From positions 1 through 52,449 of the forward strand of contig JAKVKC010000018.1 in assembly GCA_022486705.1 (NCBI GenBank): DNA of 52,449 nucleotides, in the 5' to 3' direction. The notes under the pieces were generated by a model, which saw only the letters and a program-made list of their open reading frames with translations, made no database searches and was not told where the DNA came from. Origin of the DNA: Solobacterium sp. (GTDB taxonomy: Bacteria; Bacillota_I; Bacilli_A; Erysipelotrichales; Erysipelotrichaceae). The position numbers and the translations under genes are program-made. This document shows positions 44,145 through 52,449 of the stretch, piece after piece. The first letter of the stretch is position 1; every line of letters starts with the position of its first letter.

Positions 44145-44704
44145 TCCTGCTTGATCTGTTCCTAGTTTATTTGGAGATCGGTGCTTTCTCCTTCGGCGGC
44201 GGGTACGCTGCCATGCCTTTGATCCAGACCTTGGTCGTTCAGCAGAAAGGCTGGCTGACTATGGCAGAATATGCCGACCTAACAACGATTGCTGAAATGA
44301 CACCAGGCCCGATTGCGGTCAACAGTGCGACCTTTGTCGGTCAGAAAATGGCAGGACTGCCTGGTGCTCTGATCTGCACCTTGGGCTGCATTCTGCCATC
44401 TGTTCTGATTGTTCTGCTGTTAGCTTGGCTGTATACGAAATTCAGGAATTTAAAGATCGTAAAAAATGTGCTGGGGGAATTAAGGCCTGCTGTCGTTGCA
44501 ATGATCGCTGGGGCTGGCCTGACGATCATTCTATTGGCGTTCTTTGGCACCAGCAGTCTTGCGGAAATATCTTTTGGCTCGATCCGCTGGATCGAAGTTG
44601 GCCTGTATATTGTTTCACTGATCCTGATCCGAAAATATAAGTGGGGACCGATCGCTATCATCTTCTCGACCGCCGCCGTTGGTACGCTTCTGTACTGCTT
44701 ATGA
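44141..44704 (+). CDS. chrA: chromate-transporter-family protein, half 2
   Basis: A 187-residue partner of the previous protein with the matching motifs FSFGGGYAAMPLIQ, TTIAEMTPGPIAVNSATFVG and KMAGLPGALICTLGCILPS. ATGA overlap with half 1 shows translational coupling. Short-chain CHR pairs of this kind are common in Firmicutes and insert with opposite topologies. No terminator follows directly; the remnant of an ATPase gene lies downstream on the other strand. Confidence 0.9.
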   Translation: MILLDLFLVYLEIGAFSFGGGYAAMPLIQTLVVQQKGWLTMAEYADLTTIAEMTPGPIAVNSATFVGQKMAGLPGALICTLGCILPSVLIVLLLAWLYTKFRNLKIVKNVLGELRPAVVAMIAGAGLTIILLAFFGTSSLAEISFGSIRWIEVGLYIVSLILIRKYKWGPIAIIFSTAAVGTLLYCL

Positions 44705-44714
44705 TGTCAGAAAA

Positions 44715-45016
44715 TCAATCTTTAAGACATCCGAAGGGGATGACCTTCACACCATTTTTAGTGGTAAATGCCATAGGAGCATTTGCACAGATGATAATGA
44801 ATGAGGATGGCATCGTGAGCTTCGGCATATACCAGCAGATCGCGGATGACCATATTCTCAAATACATGTCCAAACAGATCCAGATCATTGTTGAAATAGT
44901 CAGGTGATATTCCTAATGCAGCCAAGGCAATGGATACATCAATAAAAATATGCTTTTTAGCTGATCGGATAGCTGCTTTTGAACGAATCTGTGCAAAGCT
45001 GCCTGCAATAAGGATT
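44715..45016 (-). pseudogene. decayed DUF4143 AAA-type ATPase
   Basis: Read leftward, one frame encodes SAKKHIFIDVSIALAALGIS, then YFNNDLDLFGHVFENMVIRD and LLVYAEAHDAILIHYH, matching the DUF4143 domain of AAA ATPases (FVDPSIAxALLG...FGxxFExLCIRDLxxY). It runs to a premature TAA at 44760. Another frame then gives TKNGVKVIPFGCLKD and a stop at 44715, the typical C-terminus of these ATPases. The ATPase half is absent, and the remaining parts are joined by a deletion and a frameshift. Confidence 0.75.
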
Positions 45017-45071
45017 TAGTTATAAAAACTGGAAAAGTTAACGTTCCCTTCGTTGATCAAATATTCGCATA

Positions 45072-45176
45072 AATAAGCCATAAATTTAATGTTTATGTGA
45101 AAATAAGGCCAAATAAATGTAGGAATAAGGATATATAAATGTGAGAATAAGGGAAAATAAATGCAGAAATATGGGC
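45072..45176. repeat. 22-bp tandem repeat, three units plus degenerate flanks
   Basis: Units at 45102-45123, 45124-45145 and 45146-45167 share AATAAGG, then an A/T block, then ATAAATG. Diverged copies flank them (45072-45101 and from 45168). There are no spacers, so it is not a CRISPR array. It sits on the 5' side of the DUF4143 remnant. From here to 45314 I see no supported gene. Confidence 0.75.
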
Positions 45177-45314
45177 TTGGAGATAGAAGATTCTTATTCG
45201 TATCTGCGGTATCCAGTATTGGATGAAGGATCACTTTTGATACATTGACTGATTGCAAGTGCATGAGATCCTGCAGGAAGGCACTGTCATTATCAAAATA
45301 CGCAGAATAGGAGA

Positions 45315-45350
45315 TTGACATGATAAGGAACTGAATGTAAAACCGGTTCC
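45315..45350 (+). promoter_or_regulatory. LacI-regulator promoter with AACCGGTTCC operator
   Basis: TTGACA (45315-45320) and TAAAAC (45338-45343) have a 17-bp spacer. The operator AACCGGTTCC (45341-45350) covers the -10, which suggests autoregulation. Confidence 0.6.
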
Positions 45351-45387
45351 ATATCCAGAAAGAATGTGTTAATTTAATAGGTAATCT

Positions 45388-46362
45388 ATGGCAAGAGTAA
45401 CGATCAATGACATTGCGAAATATGCGGAAGTAGGGAAGAGCACCGTTTCCCGCTATTTTAATGGCGGCTATGTCAAAGAAGAAACAAGGAATAAGATCGA
45501 GAAAGTATGCCGGGAATACAACTATCAGCCGAATTACGTGGCAAAGAGCTTAAAAGCAAAGCATTCCTATCAGATCGGTGTCATTACCCCAAGCATTACC
45601 TCAAGAACTGCTTCTCGGGTGCTGACGGCATTGGATGAAGAACTAAGACAGAGCGGCTATACCCCGATCCTGATCAATACAAATCATAACCGCAACCGGG
45701 AACTGCAGAGCCTGGACAGTTTTACCAGGATGAATGTCGAAGGCGTGATCCTGTTAGCAACAGAGATAACGAAAGCACATAAAGAGCTGATCCAGCGGAT
45801 GAGTGTTCCGGTGGTCATATTGGCCCAGAAGATGAGCGGGACGGTGAATGTCACCTTTGATGATTACCATGCGGGATATGATGTCGGCATGAAGATCGGA
45901 AAGACAGCAAAGCATCCATGCCTGGTCATGGTCAGCAAGTATGATAAAGCAGTTGGTGTGGACCGCAGAAAGGGCATTCTGGATGGCTTAGCGGAAAGAA
46001 AAGTCAAAGATATCGATATCATAGAGACCGACTTCTCCTTTGATACTTCCCGTCAGGCAGTGCAGGCGTATTTAGCTGAGCATGTGCCGGATGCGATGAT
46101 CTGTGCAACGGATACGATTGCATTGGCTGCATTTAAAGAGATCCATAGGAAAGGCTATGAGATCCCGAAAGATATCTCCCTGATATCGTTTGGCGGATAT
46201 ACGGTATCACAGGTCCTGACACCGTCCTTGTGCACAGTAAAATTCGATTATGAATTGGAAGGCAGAACAGGTGCAGATTTGATCTTAGATATGATCATGG
46301 GCAAAACAGCGAAGTCTGTAAGGATAGGTTATGAGATCTTAGAGGGAGAGAGCGTAAAGTAG
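45388..46362 (+). CDS. scrR: LacI-family repressor of the sucrose operon
   Basis: A 324-residue repressor. The LacI helix-turn-helix is at the extreme N-terminus (TINDIAKYAEVGKSTVSRYF) with the hinge YQPNYVAKSLKAK, followed by a periplasmic-binding-like effector domain (IGVITPSITSRTASRVL... ICATDTIALAAF). The adjacent sucrose PTS operon and shared operator half-sites (GGGAAC / GGTTCC) support a ScrR/SacR role. The effector would be fructose or a fructose phosphate, as known for this branch. Its start codon follows AGG with short spacing; a terminator overlaps its end. Confidence 0.88.
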   Translation: MARVTINDIAKYAEVGKSTVSRYFNGGYVKEETRNKIEKVCREYNYQPNYVAKSLKAKHSYQIGVITPSITSRTASRVLTALDEELRQSGYTPILINTNHNRNRELQSLDSFTRMNVEGVILLATEITKAHKELIQRMSVPVVILAQKMSGTVNVTFDDYHAGYDVGMKIGKTAKHPCLVMVSKYDKAVGVDRRKGILDGLAERKVKDIDIIETDFSFDTSRQAVQAYLAEHVPDAMICATDTIALAAFKEIHRKGYEIPKDISLISFGGYTVSQVLTPSLCTVKFDYELEGRTGADLILDMIMGKTAKSVRIGYEILEGESVK

Positions 46363-46377
46363 CTTCTCTCTCTTTTT
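46344..46377 (+). terminator. intrinsic terminator at the end of scrR
   Basis: GAGAGAG / CTCTCTC with a 13-base loop and TTTTT after it. The 5' arm lies inside the last codons of scrR. Confidence 0.75.
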
Positions 46378-46388
46378 AATAAAAATAT

Positions 46389-46469
46389 GGGAACGGTACC
46401 ACTTTTCTATTGACAAGAGAAATATCCGGCTTTATAGTCTTGTTGTAAGAAATGTGGGAACCTTCCCAC
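46389..46469 (+). promoter_or_regulatory. scr operon promoter with two LacI-type operators
   Basis: TTGACA (46410-46415), a 17-bp spacer and TATAGT (46433-46438). GGGAACGGTACC (46389-46400) lies upstream of the -35, and the dyad GTGGGAA-CC-TTCCCAC (46454-46469) lies between the -10 and the ribosome binding site. The spacing of about 65 bp would allow looping. Confidence 0.8.
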
Positions 46470-46486
46470 ACAGGAGGGAAATAAGT

Positions 46487-48385
46487 ATGGATTACAGGAA
46501 GATCGCACAGGAGATCATCCAAAATGTAGGCGGCAAAGAGAATATTTCTTCCGTGATGCATTGTGCAACTCGCTTAAGATTGACACTGAAGGATACTTCG
46601 AAGATCAATGAAGAAAAGGTCACAGATATTGAAGCAGTCAAGGGCGTCTTTATGAACAAAGGACAGTATCAGATCATCTTAGGAAGCGGTACGGTCAATC
46701 TTGTCTATGATGAAGTCATTAAGATCACAGGCGATGAGAAGAATGAACCGGAGGAAGAAAAACCAGAAGGAAATATGCTCAATCGTTTCATTAAGATGCT
46801 GAGCGATATCTTTGTACCGATCATTCCGGCAATCGTTGCCGGCGGCTTACTGATGGGCATCAACAACGTTCTGACTGCCCAGGGATTGTTTGTTGCAGGC
46901 AAGAGCCTGATTGAACTTTATCCAGGCATCAAGGATCTGGCATCCATGATCAACCTGTTCTCCAATGCAGCGTTTACGTTCTTACCGGTGCTGATTGGTT
47001 TCTCGGCGACAAAGAAGTTCGGCGGGAATCCATATCTAGGTGCAGCCTTGGGCATGATCATGGTCCATCCAGATCTGCTCAATGCGTACAGCTATGGCAC
47101 AGGCGTCGCTATTCCGACATGGAATATCTTCGGCCTGTCCATTGAAGCAGTTGGCTATCAGGGCACGGTACTTCCGATCCTCGTCATGTCATTCATTCTT
47201 GCCAAGCTGGAGATCAAGCTTCATAAGATCACACCTTCCTGGCTGGATAATTTAACAACACCATTGCTTTGCATCCTGATCTGCGGCTTCCTGACATTTA
47301 CGATCGTAGGTCCTGTCATGAGAGGTGCCGGCAACTTATTAACACTGGGCATCACTTGGCTCTATAACACACTTGGTCCGATCGGCGGCGCAATCTTCGG
47401 TTTCTTCTATGCACCGATCTGCCTGACGGGCATGCATCACAGCTTTATTGCAGTAGAGACACAGCTGATTGCATCTGTTGCGGTCACTGGCGGTTCCTTT
47501 ATCTTCATTACGGCAGCGATGAACAATGTTGCCCAGGGCGCTGCTGTATTGGCAGTTTTATTCTCAACGAAAGATCCAAAGCAGAAGAGCATCTGTTCGG
47601 CTTCTGGGGTATCTGCATTGCTTGGCATTACAGAACCTGCGATGTTCGGTGTTACCCTGAAGCTGAAGTATCCATTCTATGCCGCTATGATCGGTTCAGC
47701 AGTCGGCAGTGCCTACTGTGCGTTCCGTCATGTATTGGCTGTTGCCTTAGGTGCAGCTGGACTGCCAGGATTCATTTCTGTTGCACCAGCAAGCTGGGTG
47801 GATTACTTCATTGGCATGGCCATCAGTATGATCACAGCCTTTGCCATTACTTGGGTCTTATTCCGCAAGCATGCTAAAGAAGAAGCGGCTTTGGAAACAG
47901 AAGGAGAAGCACCGATCGAAGCAGAAGTATCTGAACATACAGAAGCTGAAGAGATCAGAAATACAGCGGCTGGCAATGTACAGTCAATTGAAAAAGCAAG
48001 CGATGAAGCATTTTCTTCAAAGTCGATGGGAGATGGATTTGTTGTTGATCCAGAAGATGGCAGAATCTATGCACCATTTGATGGCAAAGTATCTCTTGTC
48101 TTTCCGACCAAGCACGCCATCGGCTTAGTATCTGATGCGGGTACAGAACTGCTGATCCATATGGGCATTGATACGGTGAAGCTCAATGGGGAAGGATTCG
48201 ATATTAAAGTCAAAGCAGAAGATACGGTAAAGCAGGGACAGCTGTTAGCAGTCATGGATCTGGATACTGTACGCAAGGCAGGCTATTCGCCAGAGATCTG
48301 CTGTGTCTTTACAAATAAGAAAGATATTGCCATCCTCAATACAGGAAAACTGAAAGAAAATACTGTTATTGCGAGCGTGAAGTGA
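46487..48385 (+). CDS. scrA: sucrose-specific PTS EIIBCA
   Basis: A 632-residue PTS permease. An EIIB domain (1-85) has its phospho-cysteine at residue 26 (VMHCATRLRLTLKD). The EIIC membrane domain of the glucose/sucrose family (about 105-460) includes CLTGMHHSFIAVE. A charged linker precedes a glucose-type EIIA domain (about 505-632) with the HPr-phosphorylated His558 in LLIHMGIDTVKL. It imports sucrose as sucrose 6-phosphate. The attached EIIA makes it independent of a separate carrier. Start 46487 follows AGGAGGG; the ORF start at 46454 lies on top of the operator. Trehalose or another glucoside is excluded mainly by the GH32 and fructokinase partners. Confidence 0.93.
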   Translation: MDYRKIAQEIIQNVGGKENISSVMHCATRLRLTLKDTSKINEEKVTDIEAVKGVFMNKGQYQIILGSGTVNLVYDEVIKITGDEKNEPEEEKPEGNMLNRFIKMLSDIFVPIIPAIVAGGLLMGINNVLTAQGLFVAGKSLIELYPGIKDLASMINLFSNAAFTFLPVLIGFSATKKFGGNPYLGAALGMIMVHPDLLNAYSYGTGVAIPTWNIFGLSIEAVGYQGTVLPILVMSFILAKLEIKLHKITPSWLDNLTTPLLCILICGFLTFTIVGPVMRGAGNLLTLGITWLYNTLGPIGGAIFGFFYAPICLTGMHHSFIAVETQLIASVAVTGGSFIFITAAMNNVAQGAAVLAVLFSTKDPKQKSICSASGVSALLGITEPAMFGVTLKLKYPFYAAMIGSAVGSAYCAFRHVLAVALGAAGLPGFISVAPASWVDYFIGMAISMITAFAITWVLFRKHAKEEAALETEGEAPIEAEVSEHTEAEEIRNTAAGNVQSIEKASDEAFSSKSMGDGFVVDPEDGRIYAPFDGKVSLVFPTKHAIGLVSDAGTELLIHMGIDTVKLNGEGFDIKVKAEDTVKQGQLLAVMDLDTVRKAGYSPEICCVFTNKKDIAILNTGKLKENTVIASVK

Positions 48386-49704
48386 TGGGCAGGGACTATC
48401 GCCTGAATTATCACCTGATGCCATCCAAGGGATGGATGAATGATCCTAATGGTTTATGTTTCTATCATGGAGAATATCATATCTACTACCAAGCCTGCCG
48501 CAATTCTGCCGCAGGCAATGGCAGTGCTAAGGGATGGGGACATTTCAAGACAAAGGATTTCCTTCATTATGAAGATACGGGAATCGCAAATGTACCAAGT
48601 GAGCCTTTTGAAAGAGACGGTGCCTATTCCGGAAGCGCGGTGATCAAAGATGATCAGATGCATTTCTTCTATACTGGCAATGTCAAAGAAAAAGGAGACT
48701 ATGACTATATCCATGCCGGTCGGCAGCATAATACGATCCATGCACATTCTGAGAATGGAGATCGCATTGAAGATAAGCATGTGATCTTCTATAACAGGGA
48801 TTATCCTGCTTTCTGCACCTGCCATGTCAGAGATCCCAAGATCATTGAGTACAAGGGACATTATGAGATGGTATTGGGCGTACGCACCCAGAGTGATGAA
48901 GGATGTGCCATGCTGTATGAAAGCAATGACCTGATGGAATGGAAGTATCTGTATCAGATCCGCTCAGAACATCCGATGGGCTATATGTGGGAATGCCCAG
49001 ATATCTATGAAGATCAAGGACAGCGGTATCTGCTCTGCTGCCCGCAGGGATTGAAGAAACAGGGATATGACTATGAGAATGTCTATGACAATGGATATTT
49101 CCGTTTAGAGGGAGATACCGCTAAGGACTACCGGACATTGGATCATGGTTTTGATTTCTATGCGCCGCAGACGATGGCAAAAGACGGCAGAACGATTCTG
49201 ATCGGCTGGATGGGACTGCCGGATACAGACTACAGCAATCCGACTGTGTCTTGGCAGCATGCCCTGACGCTTCCGCGTGAGCTTCATGCAGAAGACGGCA
49301 GGATCCTCCAGAACGTGATCCCTGAGATTGCCGAAAAGACGGTGTTCCTAGGTACAGCAAGCCAGTCTGTCCATCCCAAGCAGATGCGCTATCTCTTTGG
49401 AAGAACGGATGTTCTGGATGTATCTTTCAATGATATCCATATCACGTATGCCGATCATCTGTTCACCTTGGATCTCAGTAAATGCGGGCAGGGAAGAACG
49501 CAGAGACATCTTGTTTTAAATGCTCTAGAATGTATGGAGTGCTATGTGGATGAAAGCAGTATTGAGATATTCCTGAATGACGGCAGAGAGACTATGACGT
49601 CCCGCTATTATGATGACTTCGATGTCCTCACAGCAGTATCCAATGTCAGCTATCAGGAATATGAAGTACCTGCCTTTCACATCCAGAAGGAATATGAAAT
49701 ATGA
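48385..49704 (+). CDS. scrB: sucrose-6-phosphate hydrolase (GH32)
   Basis: A 439-residue GH32 enzyme that cleaves sucrose 6-phosphate to glucose 6-phosphate and fructose. The nucleophile Asp20 is in GWMNDPNG, the transition-state aspartate in CHVRDPKI and the acid/base glutamate in MWECPDIY. No signal peptide. A C-terminal beta-sandwich is present (YVDESSIEIFLNDG). It starts on the last base of the PTS stop (TGATG); the GTG at 48382 is an alternative. It overlaps the fructokinase gene by 4 bp, so all three are translationally coupled. Confidence 0.94.
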   Translation: MGRDYRLNYHLMPSKGWMNDPNGLCFYHGEYHIYYQACRNSAAGNGSAKGWGHFKTKDFLHYEDTGIANVPSEPFERDGAYSGSAVIKDDQMHFFYTGNVKEKGDYDYIHAGRQHNTIHAHSENGDRIEDKHVIFYNRDYPAFCTCHVRDPKIIEYKGHYEMVLGVRTQSDEGCAMLYESNDLMEWKYLYQIRSEHPMGYMWECPDIYEDQGQRYLLCCPQGLKKQGYDYENVYDNGYFRLEGDTAKDYRTLDHGFDFYAPQTMAKDGRTILIGWMGLPDTDYSNPTVSWQHALTLPRELHAEDGRILQNVIPEIAEKTVFLGTASQSVHPKQMRYLFGRTDVLDVSFNDIHITYADHLFTLDLSKCGQGRTQRHLVLNALECMECYVDESSIEIFLNDGRETMTSRYYDDFDVLTAVSNVSYQEYEVPAFHIQKEYEI

Positions 49705-50648
49705 AAAAACTAGTATCGATCGGTGAAGCATTGATAGACTTTATCCCTATTGGCAATGGCCGGATCAAGGACATTGAAGCTTTTGAACCGCATATCGGCG
49801 GAGCACCAAGCAACGTCTGCGGTGCCTATGCAAAGCTTGGCGGACAGGCTTCGATCATTACTCAGCTGGGCGAAGATCCTTTCGGTGATAAGATCCAGGA
49901 AGAATTAAAGCAGGAAGGTGTCGATACCTCCTGCATTGCCAGGACTGCTAAAGCAAATACATCTCTGGCCTTTGTGGCCCTGAGCAAGGATGGCAATCGG
50001 CAGTTCTCGTTCTACCGCAATCCTGGTGCAGATATGCTGCTGGAAGCAGATCAGATCAAAGAAGAATGGTTTCAAGATGCGTATGCTCTGCATTTCTGCA
50101 GTGTAGATCTCGGAGATTTCCCGATGAAGAAAGCACATGCCAGAGCAATCTCCTATGCCAAAAAGAATCATGCCTTGATCAGTTTTGATCCAAATGTAAG
50201 GCTTTCTCTATGGAAACATGAGGAAGACTGCCGCAAGGCAATCCTAGAGTTCCTCCCGGAAGCAGATATCTTAAAGATCTCTGATGAAGAGCTGGAATTC
50301 ATTACCGGGAAAACAAAGATCGAAGGAGCCGAAGAGATCCTGTTCCAAGGCAATGTCAAAGCGGTTGTCTATACCGCAGGCAGCCATGGTGCATCTCTGA
50401 TCACGAAGAACATGCATGTATATGAACCTTCGCTGAAGGTCAAAGCACTCGATACGACAGGAGCTGGCGATGGCTTTATCGGATCCTTCCTATATCAATT
50501 ATCACAGGATCAGATCAACGATCTCTCTCAGGTGACGGAAGACAGATGGTCTCTGTACCTTAGAAACAGTGCATCCTTCTGTGCTGAAAGCATTCAGCAT
50601 AAAGGAGCAATCTCTTCCTATCCAACATCATTGAAGTACAAAGAATAA
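49701..50648 (+). CDS. scrK: fructokinase (PfkB/ribokinase family)
   Basis: A 315-residue sugar kinase that phosphorylates the fructose freed by the GH32 enzyme. It has the N-terminal IGEALIDFIP and IGGAPSNVCGAYAKLGG of bacterial fructokinases, and the catalytic DTTGAGDGFIGSF (about 251-263) with its base aspartate. Its ATG overlaps the preceding stop as ATGA. Gene order LacI-EII-GH32-kinase matches scr operons. A strong terminator follows. Confidence 0.94.
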   Translation: MKKLVSIGEALIDFIPIGNGRIKDIEAFEPHIGGAPSNVCGAYAKLGGQASIITQLGEDPFGDKIQEELKQEGVDTSCIARTAKANTSLAFVALSKDGNRQFSFYRNPGADMLLEADQIKEEWFQDAYALHFCSVDLGDFPMKKAHARAISYAKKNHALISFDPNVRLSLWKHEEDCRKAILEFLPEADILKISDEELEFITGKTKIEGAEEILFQGNVKAVVYTAGSHGASLITKNMHVYEPSLKVKALDTTGAGDGFIGSFLYQLSQDQINDLSQVTEDRWSLYLRNSASFCAESIQHKGAISSYPTSLKYKE

Positions 50649-50652
50649 GCTT

Positions 50653-50683
50653 AAGATACTGCTGATCTAACAGTATCTTTTTT
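50653..50683 (+). terminator. intrinsic terminator of the sucrose operon
   Basis: AAGATACTG / CAGTATCTT with a 9-base loop, then a T run. Confidence 0.9.
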
Positions 50684-50864
50684 ATGTGCTGAGAAAAATA
50701 AAATGCCGATATTCATAATGAATATGTCAGAAAAACTAGGATGATATTTCATTTGAAACATGATTTGAACAAACGTTTCTTTATCCCGCATTGAGATTGT
50801 ATTTATAAATGCTATATCTTAAAATATTAATTGTCTTAACATCGAGACTGACAGCGGAGGTACT

Positions 50865-51566
50865 ATGACAAAAAGTGAATATATATCAAAAGAAATCAGA
50901 GGGAAGATTCAGAATGGTACTTATGCAATCAATATGCAGATACCAACAGAAAAAGAATTCTGCAAAATTTATAAAGTCAGTCGTATAACAATAAAAAAAG
51001 CGATCGATCAGCTTGTGACGGAGGGCCTTCTTGCCAAAAGAAGAGGATCAGGTACTTTTGTCAAGGGACTTGAAGAACAAAAGGGGAAAGTAGTTTCACA
51101 GACCAATGGATTGTTCAATTCCATTGATAAATCAAAAGTGAAATCAACTGCACTGGTATTTGAAGTAATCCCTGCTGGAAAAGAAATTGCGGCAAAACTG
51201 AATATTGATGAAAATAGTTTTGTGTATCATATTATTCGATATAGAAGTGACAGTAAAGATTGGCAGGTCATTGATTATGTGTATATGCCAATAGAACTGA
51301 TCCCTGGGCTGAATAAAGATATCCTCCAGCATTCAATATATCAGTACATAGAAAAAGACCTTGGATATACAATTCAAAGCGCACATCGAGTCTTAAAAGC
51401 AATTCGTCCAAATGAATATGATAAAAAATATCTGCATCTGAAAGATACAGATCCGGTGCTGTCGATAGAACAAATCGGATATTTAGATGACGGTGCTCCC
51501 TTTGAATTCTCAGAGCAGCATCATATTGGAGATAAGTTTGAATTCAGAACAGTAAGTATTCGCTAA
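50865..51566 (+). CDS. GntR-family regulator with UTRA domain (second copy type)
   Basis: A 233-residue regulator with the same layout as the one at 36146: winged helix at 1-68 (TEKEFCKIYKVSRITIKKA, LLAKRRGSGTFVKG) and UTRA domain to the end (VLSIEQIGYLDDGAPFEFSE). Ribosome binding site GCGGAGG. It sits directly ahead of a cellobiose-type PTS IIC, which it probably controls in response to a phosphosugar. Codon use is AT-rich compared with the sucrose operon. A terminator separates it from the PTS gene. Confidence 0.9.
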   Translation: MTKSEYISKEIRGKIQNGTYAINMQIPTEKEFCKIYKVSRITIKKAIDQLVTEGLLAKRRGSGTFVKGLEEQKGKVVSQTNGLFNSIDKSKVKSTALVFEVIPAGKEIAAKLNIDENSFVYHIIRYRSDSKDWQVIDYVYMPIELIPGLNKDILQHSIYQYIEKDLGYTIQSAHRVLKAIRPNEYDKKYLHLKDTDPVLSIEQIGYLDDGAPFEFSEQHHIGDKFEFRTVSIR

Positions 51567-51590
51567 AGCATCTTTTGGAGATGCTTTTTT
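51565..51590 (+). terminator. intrinsic terminator after the second gntR
   Basis: AAAGCATCT / AGATGCTTT with a 5-base loop, then TTTT. The 5' arm overlaps the stop codon. Confidence 0.88.
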
Positions 51591-51693
51591 AAATATATAT
51601 AAAGCAAATAAATATACTGAAATCGCTTGATATTCCGATGAAATGCACATTTCCACGCTTTATTAAATGATATAACAAATATAATTAAATGTA

Positions 51694-51722
51694 TTGACAT
51701 AAAGGAAACACGGATATATATT
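51694..51722 (+). promoter_or_regulatory. near-consensus sigma-A promoter for PTS IIC
   Basis: TTGACA (51694-51699), a 17-bp spacer and TATATT (51717-51722), 50 bp before the start codon. GTAC and GTAT around 51728-51744 may be operator halves. Confidence 0.75.
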
Positions 51723-51771
51723 GAACGTACCTTGCAAGCGTATACATTTCTAAAAAAGGAGAAATTTAGTT

Positions 51772-52449
51772 ATGCAAATGAAGTTTTCTGACAATTTTAC
51801 TGAAAAGATGCTGACCATAGCAGATAAAATTGCCAATCAGAAACACATGAGCGCAATAAAAAACGCTTTCACTGCATTAATGCCAGTTATCATCACAGGA
51901 TCATTTTGTACTTTGATCATCAATGTAGTATGTGCAACAGAAGGAAATGGGATCAGCTTAGGAAAACTGCCTGGAATGCAATGGCTGTCAGTTCTTACAC
52001 CTTGGTTCAGTGCAGCAAACTATGCAACGATGAATTTCTTTACGGTTGCAGCGGTAGTATTGATTGGATTGGAGCTTGGAAGATCTAATAAAATGTCTGG
52101 CTATATGCCTGGTATTATTGCATTATGTTCTTTCATCAGCTGCCTTCCAACCTTTGTAAATGTTACACAGGATGGTGTTGCTTTCACAGCATCTAATGTG
52201 ATTGGAAAGGATTATACAGCCGCAAAAGGATTATTTCTTGGCATGATCATAGCGATTGCCTCGGTAGAAATTTATTCGAAACTGGTTAACAGCGGTACAT
52301 TTAAGATCAAGATGCCTGATTCGGTCCCGCCGAATGTAGCTACATCCTTCAATGTTCTGTTTCCAGCTATGTTCACCATACTGATCTGTGCCTTCTTCAA
52401 CTTCTTCACAACAATGACGCTCAATATGAGCTTATATGACATTATTTAT
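51772..52449 (+). CDS. PTS cellobiose/lichenan-type IIC permease (partial, runs off the window)
   Basis: The first 226 codons of a membrane protein with no stop before the window edge. It starts with the helix FSDNFTEKMLTIADKIANQK typical of CelB/LicC-type IIC, followed by NAFTALMPVIITGSFCTLI and further hydrophobic segments; the stretch FKIKMPDSVPPNVATSFNVL matches the family's KMPdsVPpaVa loop exactly where expected (about 181-200). AAGGAG precedes ATG 51772. Full-length members have about 430 residues, so roughly half is visible. The adjacent GntR gene is the likely regulator. Confidence 0.88.
   Translation, partial: MQMKFSDNFTEKMLTIADKIANQKHMSAIKNAFTALMPVIITGSFCTLIINVVCATEGNGISLGKLPGMQWLSVLTPWFSAANYATMNFFTVAAVVLIGLELGRSNKMSGYMPGIIALCSFISCLPTFVNVTQDGVAFTASNVIGKDYTAAKGLFLGMIIAIASVEIYSKLVNSGTFKIKMPDSVPPNVATSFNVLFPAMFTILICAFFNFFTTMTLNMSLYDIIY

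Noticed and set aside
43578-44704. Frameshifted single chrA gene
   Set aside because: Both halves have their own start signals, full sets of motifs and an ATGA overlap, as in natural two-gene CHR pairs.
44641-44907. 88-residue plus-strand frame after the chromate transporter genes
   Set aside because: It is antisense to the DUF4143 remnant, whose residues match a known family far better.
45102-45167. Possible CRISPR array
   Set aside because: The 22-bp units are directly joined with no unique spacers, and there are no cas genes.
45016-45321. 101-residue minus-strand open frame
   Set aside because: It runs through the tandem repeat, which makes its repetitive FIWPYFHI-type residues. No ribosome binding site or recognisable domain supports it.

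Overview
The window looks like a chromosomal segment of a low-to-moderate-GC Firmicute that lives on carbohydrates in the gut. The evidence is the density of PTS systems, GntR/LacI/BglG-type regulators, strong AGGAGG ribosome binding sites, intrinsic terminators, a CcpA-type cre site and a Gram-positive surface protein. An Erysipelotrichales-like host is my guess from the gene mix, not something the sequence proves. TGA is used as a normal stop. I see no rRNA, tRNA, CRISPR array or intact mobile element.

Layout. 1-2.6 kb: tail of an unidentified gene ending in a strong terminator, an orphan type IV pilin-like protein, and a histidine phosphatase made of two tandem domains. 2.6-8.1 kb (visibly AT-richer): a PRD-type regulator divergent from a lactose/cellobiose-class PTS operon (IIB-IIC-IIA) ending in a GH1 6-phospho-beta-glycosidase. 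8.4-17.5 kb: a membrane-anchored sugar-type binding protein, a LytS/YesM-like histidine kinase and an AraC-type response regulator, followed by a complete liv-type ABC transporter (two permeases, two ATPases, binding lipoprotein) with a cre-like site at its promoter.

17.7-38.2 kb is the most interesting part. It holds an MFS transporter; a small cluster of membrane/hydrolase genes (beta-lactamase-fold hydrolase, degenerate M28-like protein, two membrane proteins with a probable PH-like domain); a mannose-class PTS whose IIB, IIA and IIC-IID genes are split over three places; three consecutive single-domain SIS proteins; a small HAD protein; an intracellular GH29 alpha-L-fucosidase; a tandem HAD phosphatase; nagA and murQ; a ceramidase-like hydrolase; a GntR/UTRA regulator and a MATE exporter. 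A palindrome TTGTTTAAACAA, or a close variant, occurs at five promoter regions here (near 17663, 22937, 24752, 34787 and 36094), including that of the GntR gene itself. I infer one regulon for uptake by phosphotransfer and intracellular dismantling of amino-sugar compounds, probably fucosylated or muramyl sugars.

38.4-45.2 kb: a 1373-residue surface protein with InlB-type repeats and a beta-helix, a LysR regulator divergent from a two-gene chromate-transporter-like pair, a decayed DUF4143 ATPase and a 22-bp tandem repeat. 45.4-50.7 kb: a textbook sucrose operon (LacI regulator, EIIBCA, sucrose-6-phosphate hydrolase, fructokinase) with LacI-type operators. 50.9-52.4 kb (AT-rich again): a second GntR/UTRA regulator and the first part of a cellobiose-type PTS IIC that runs off the end.
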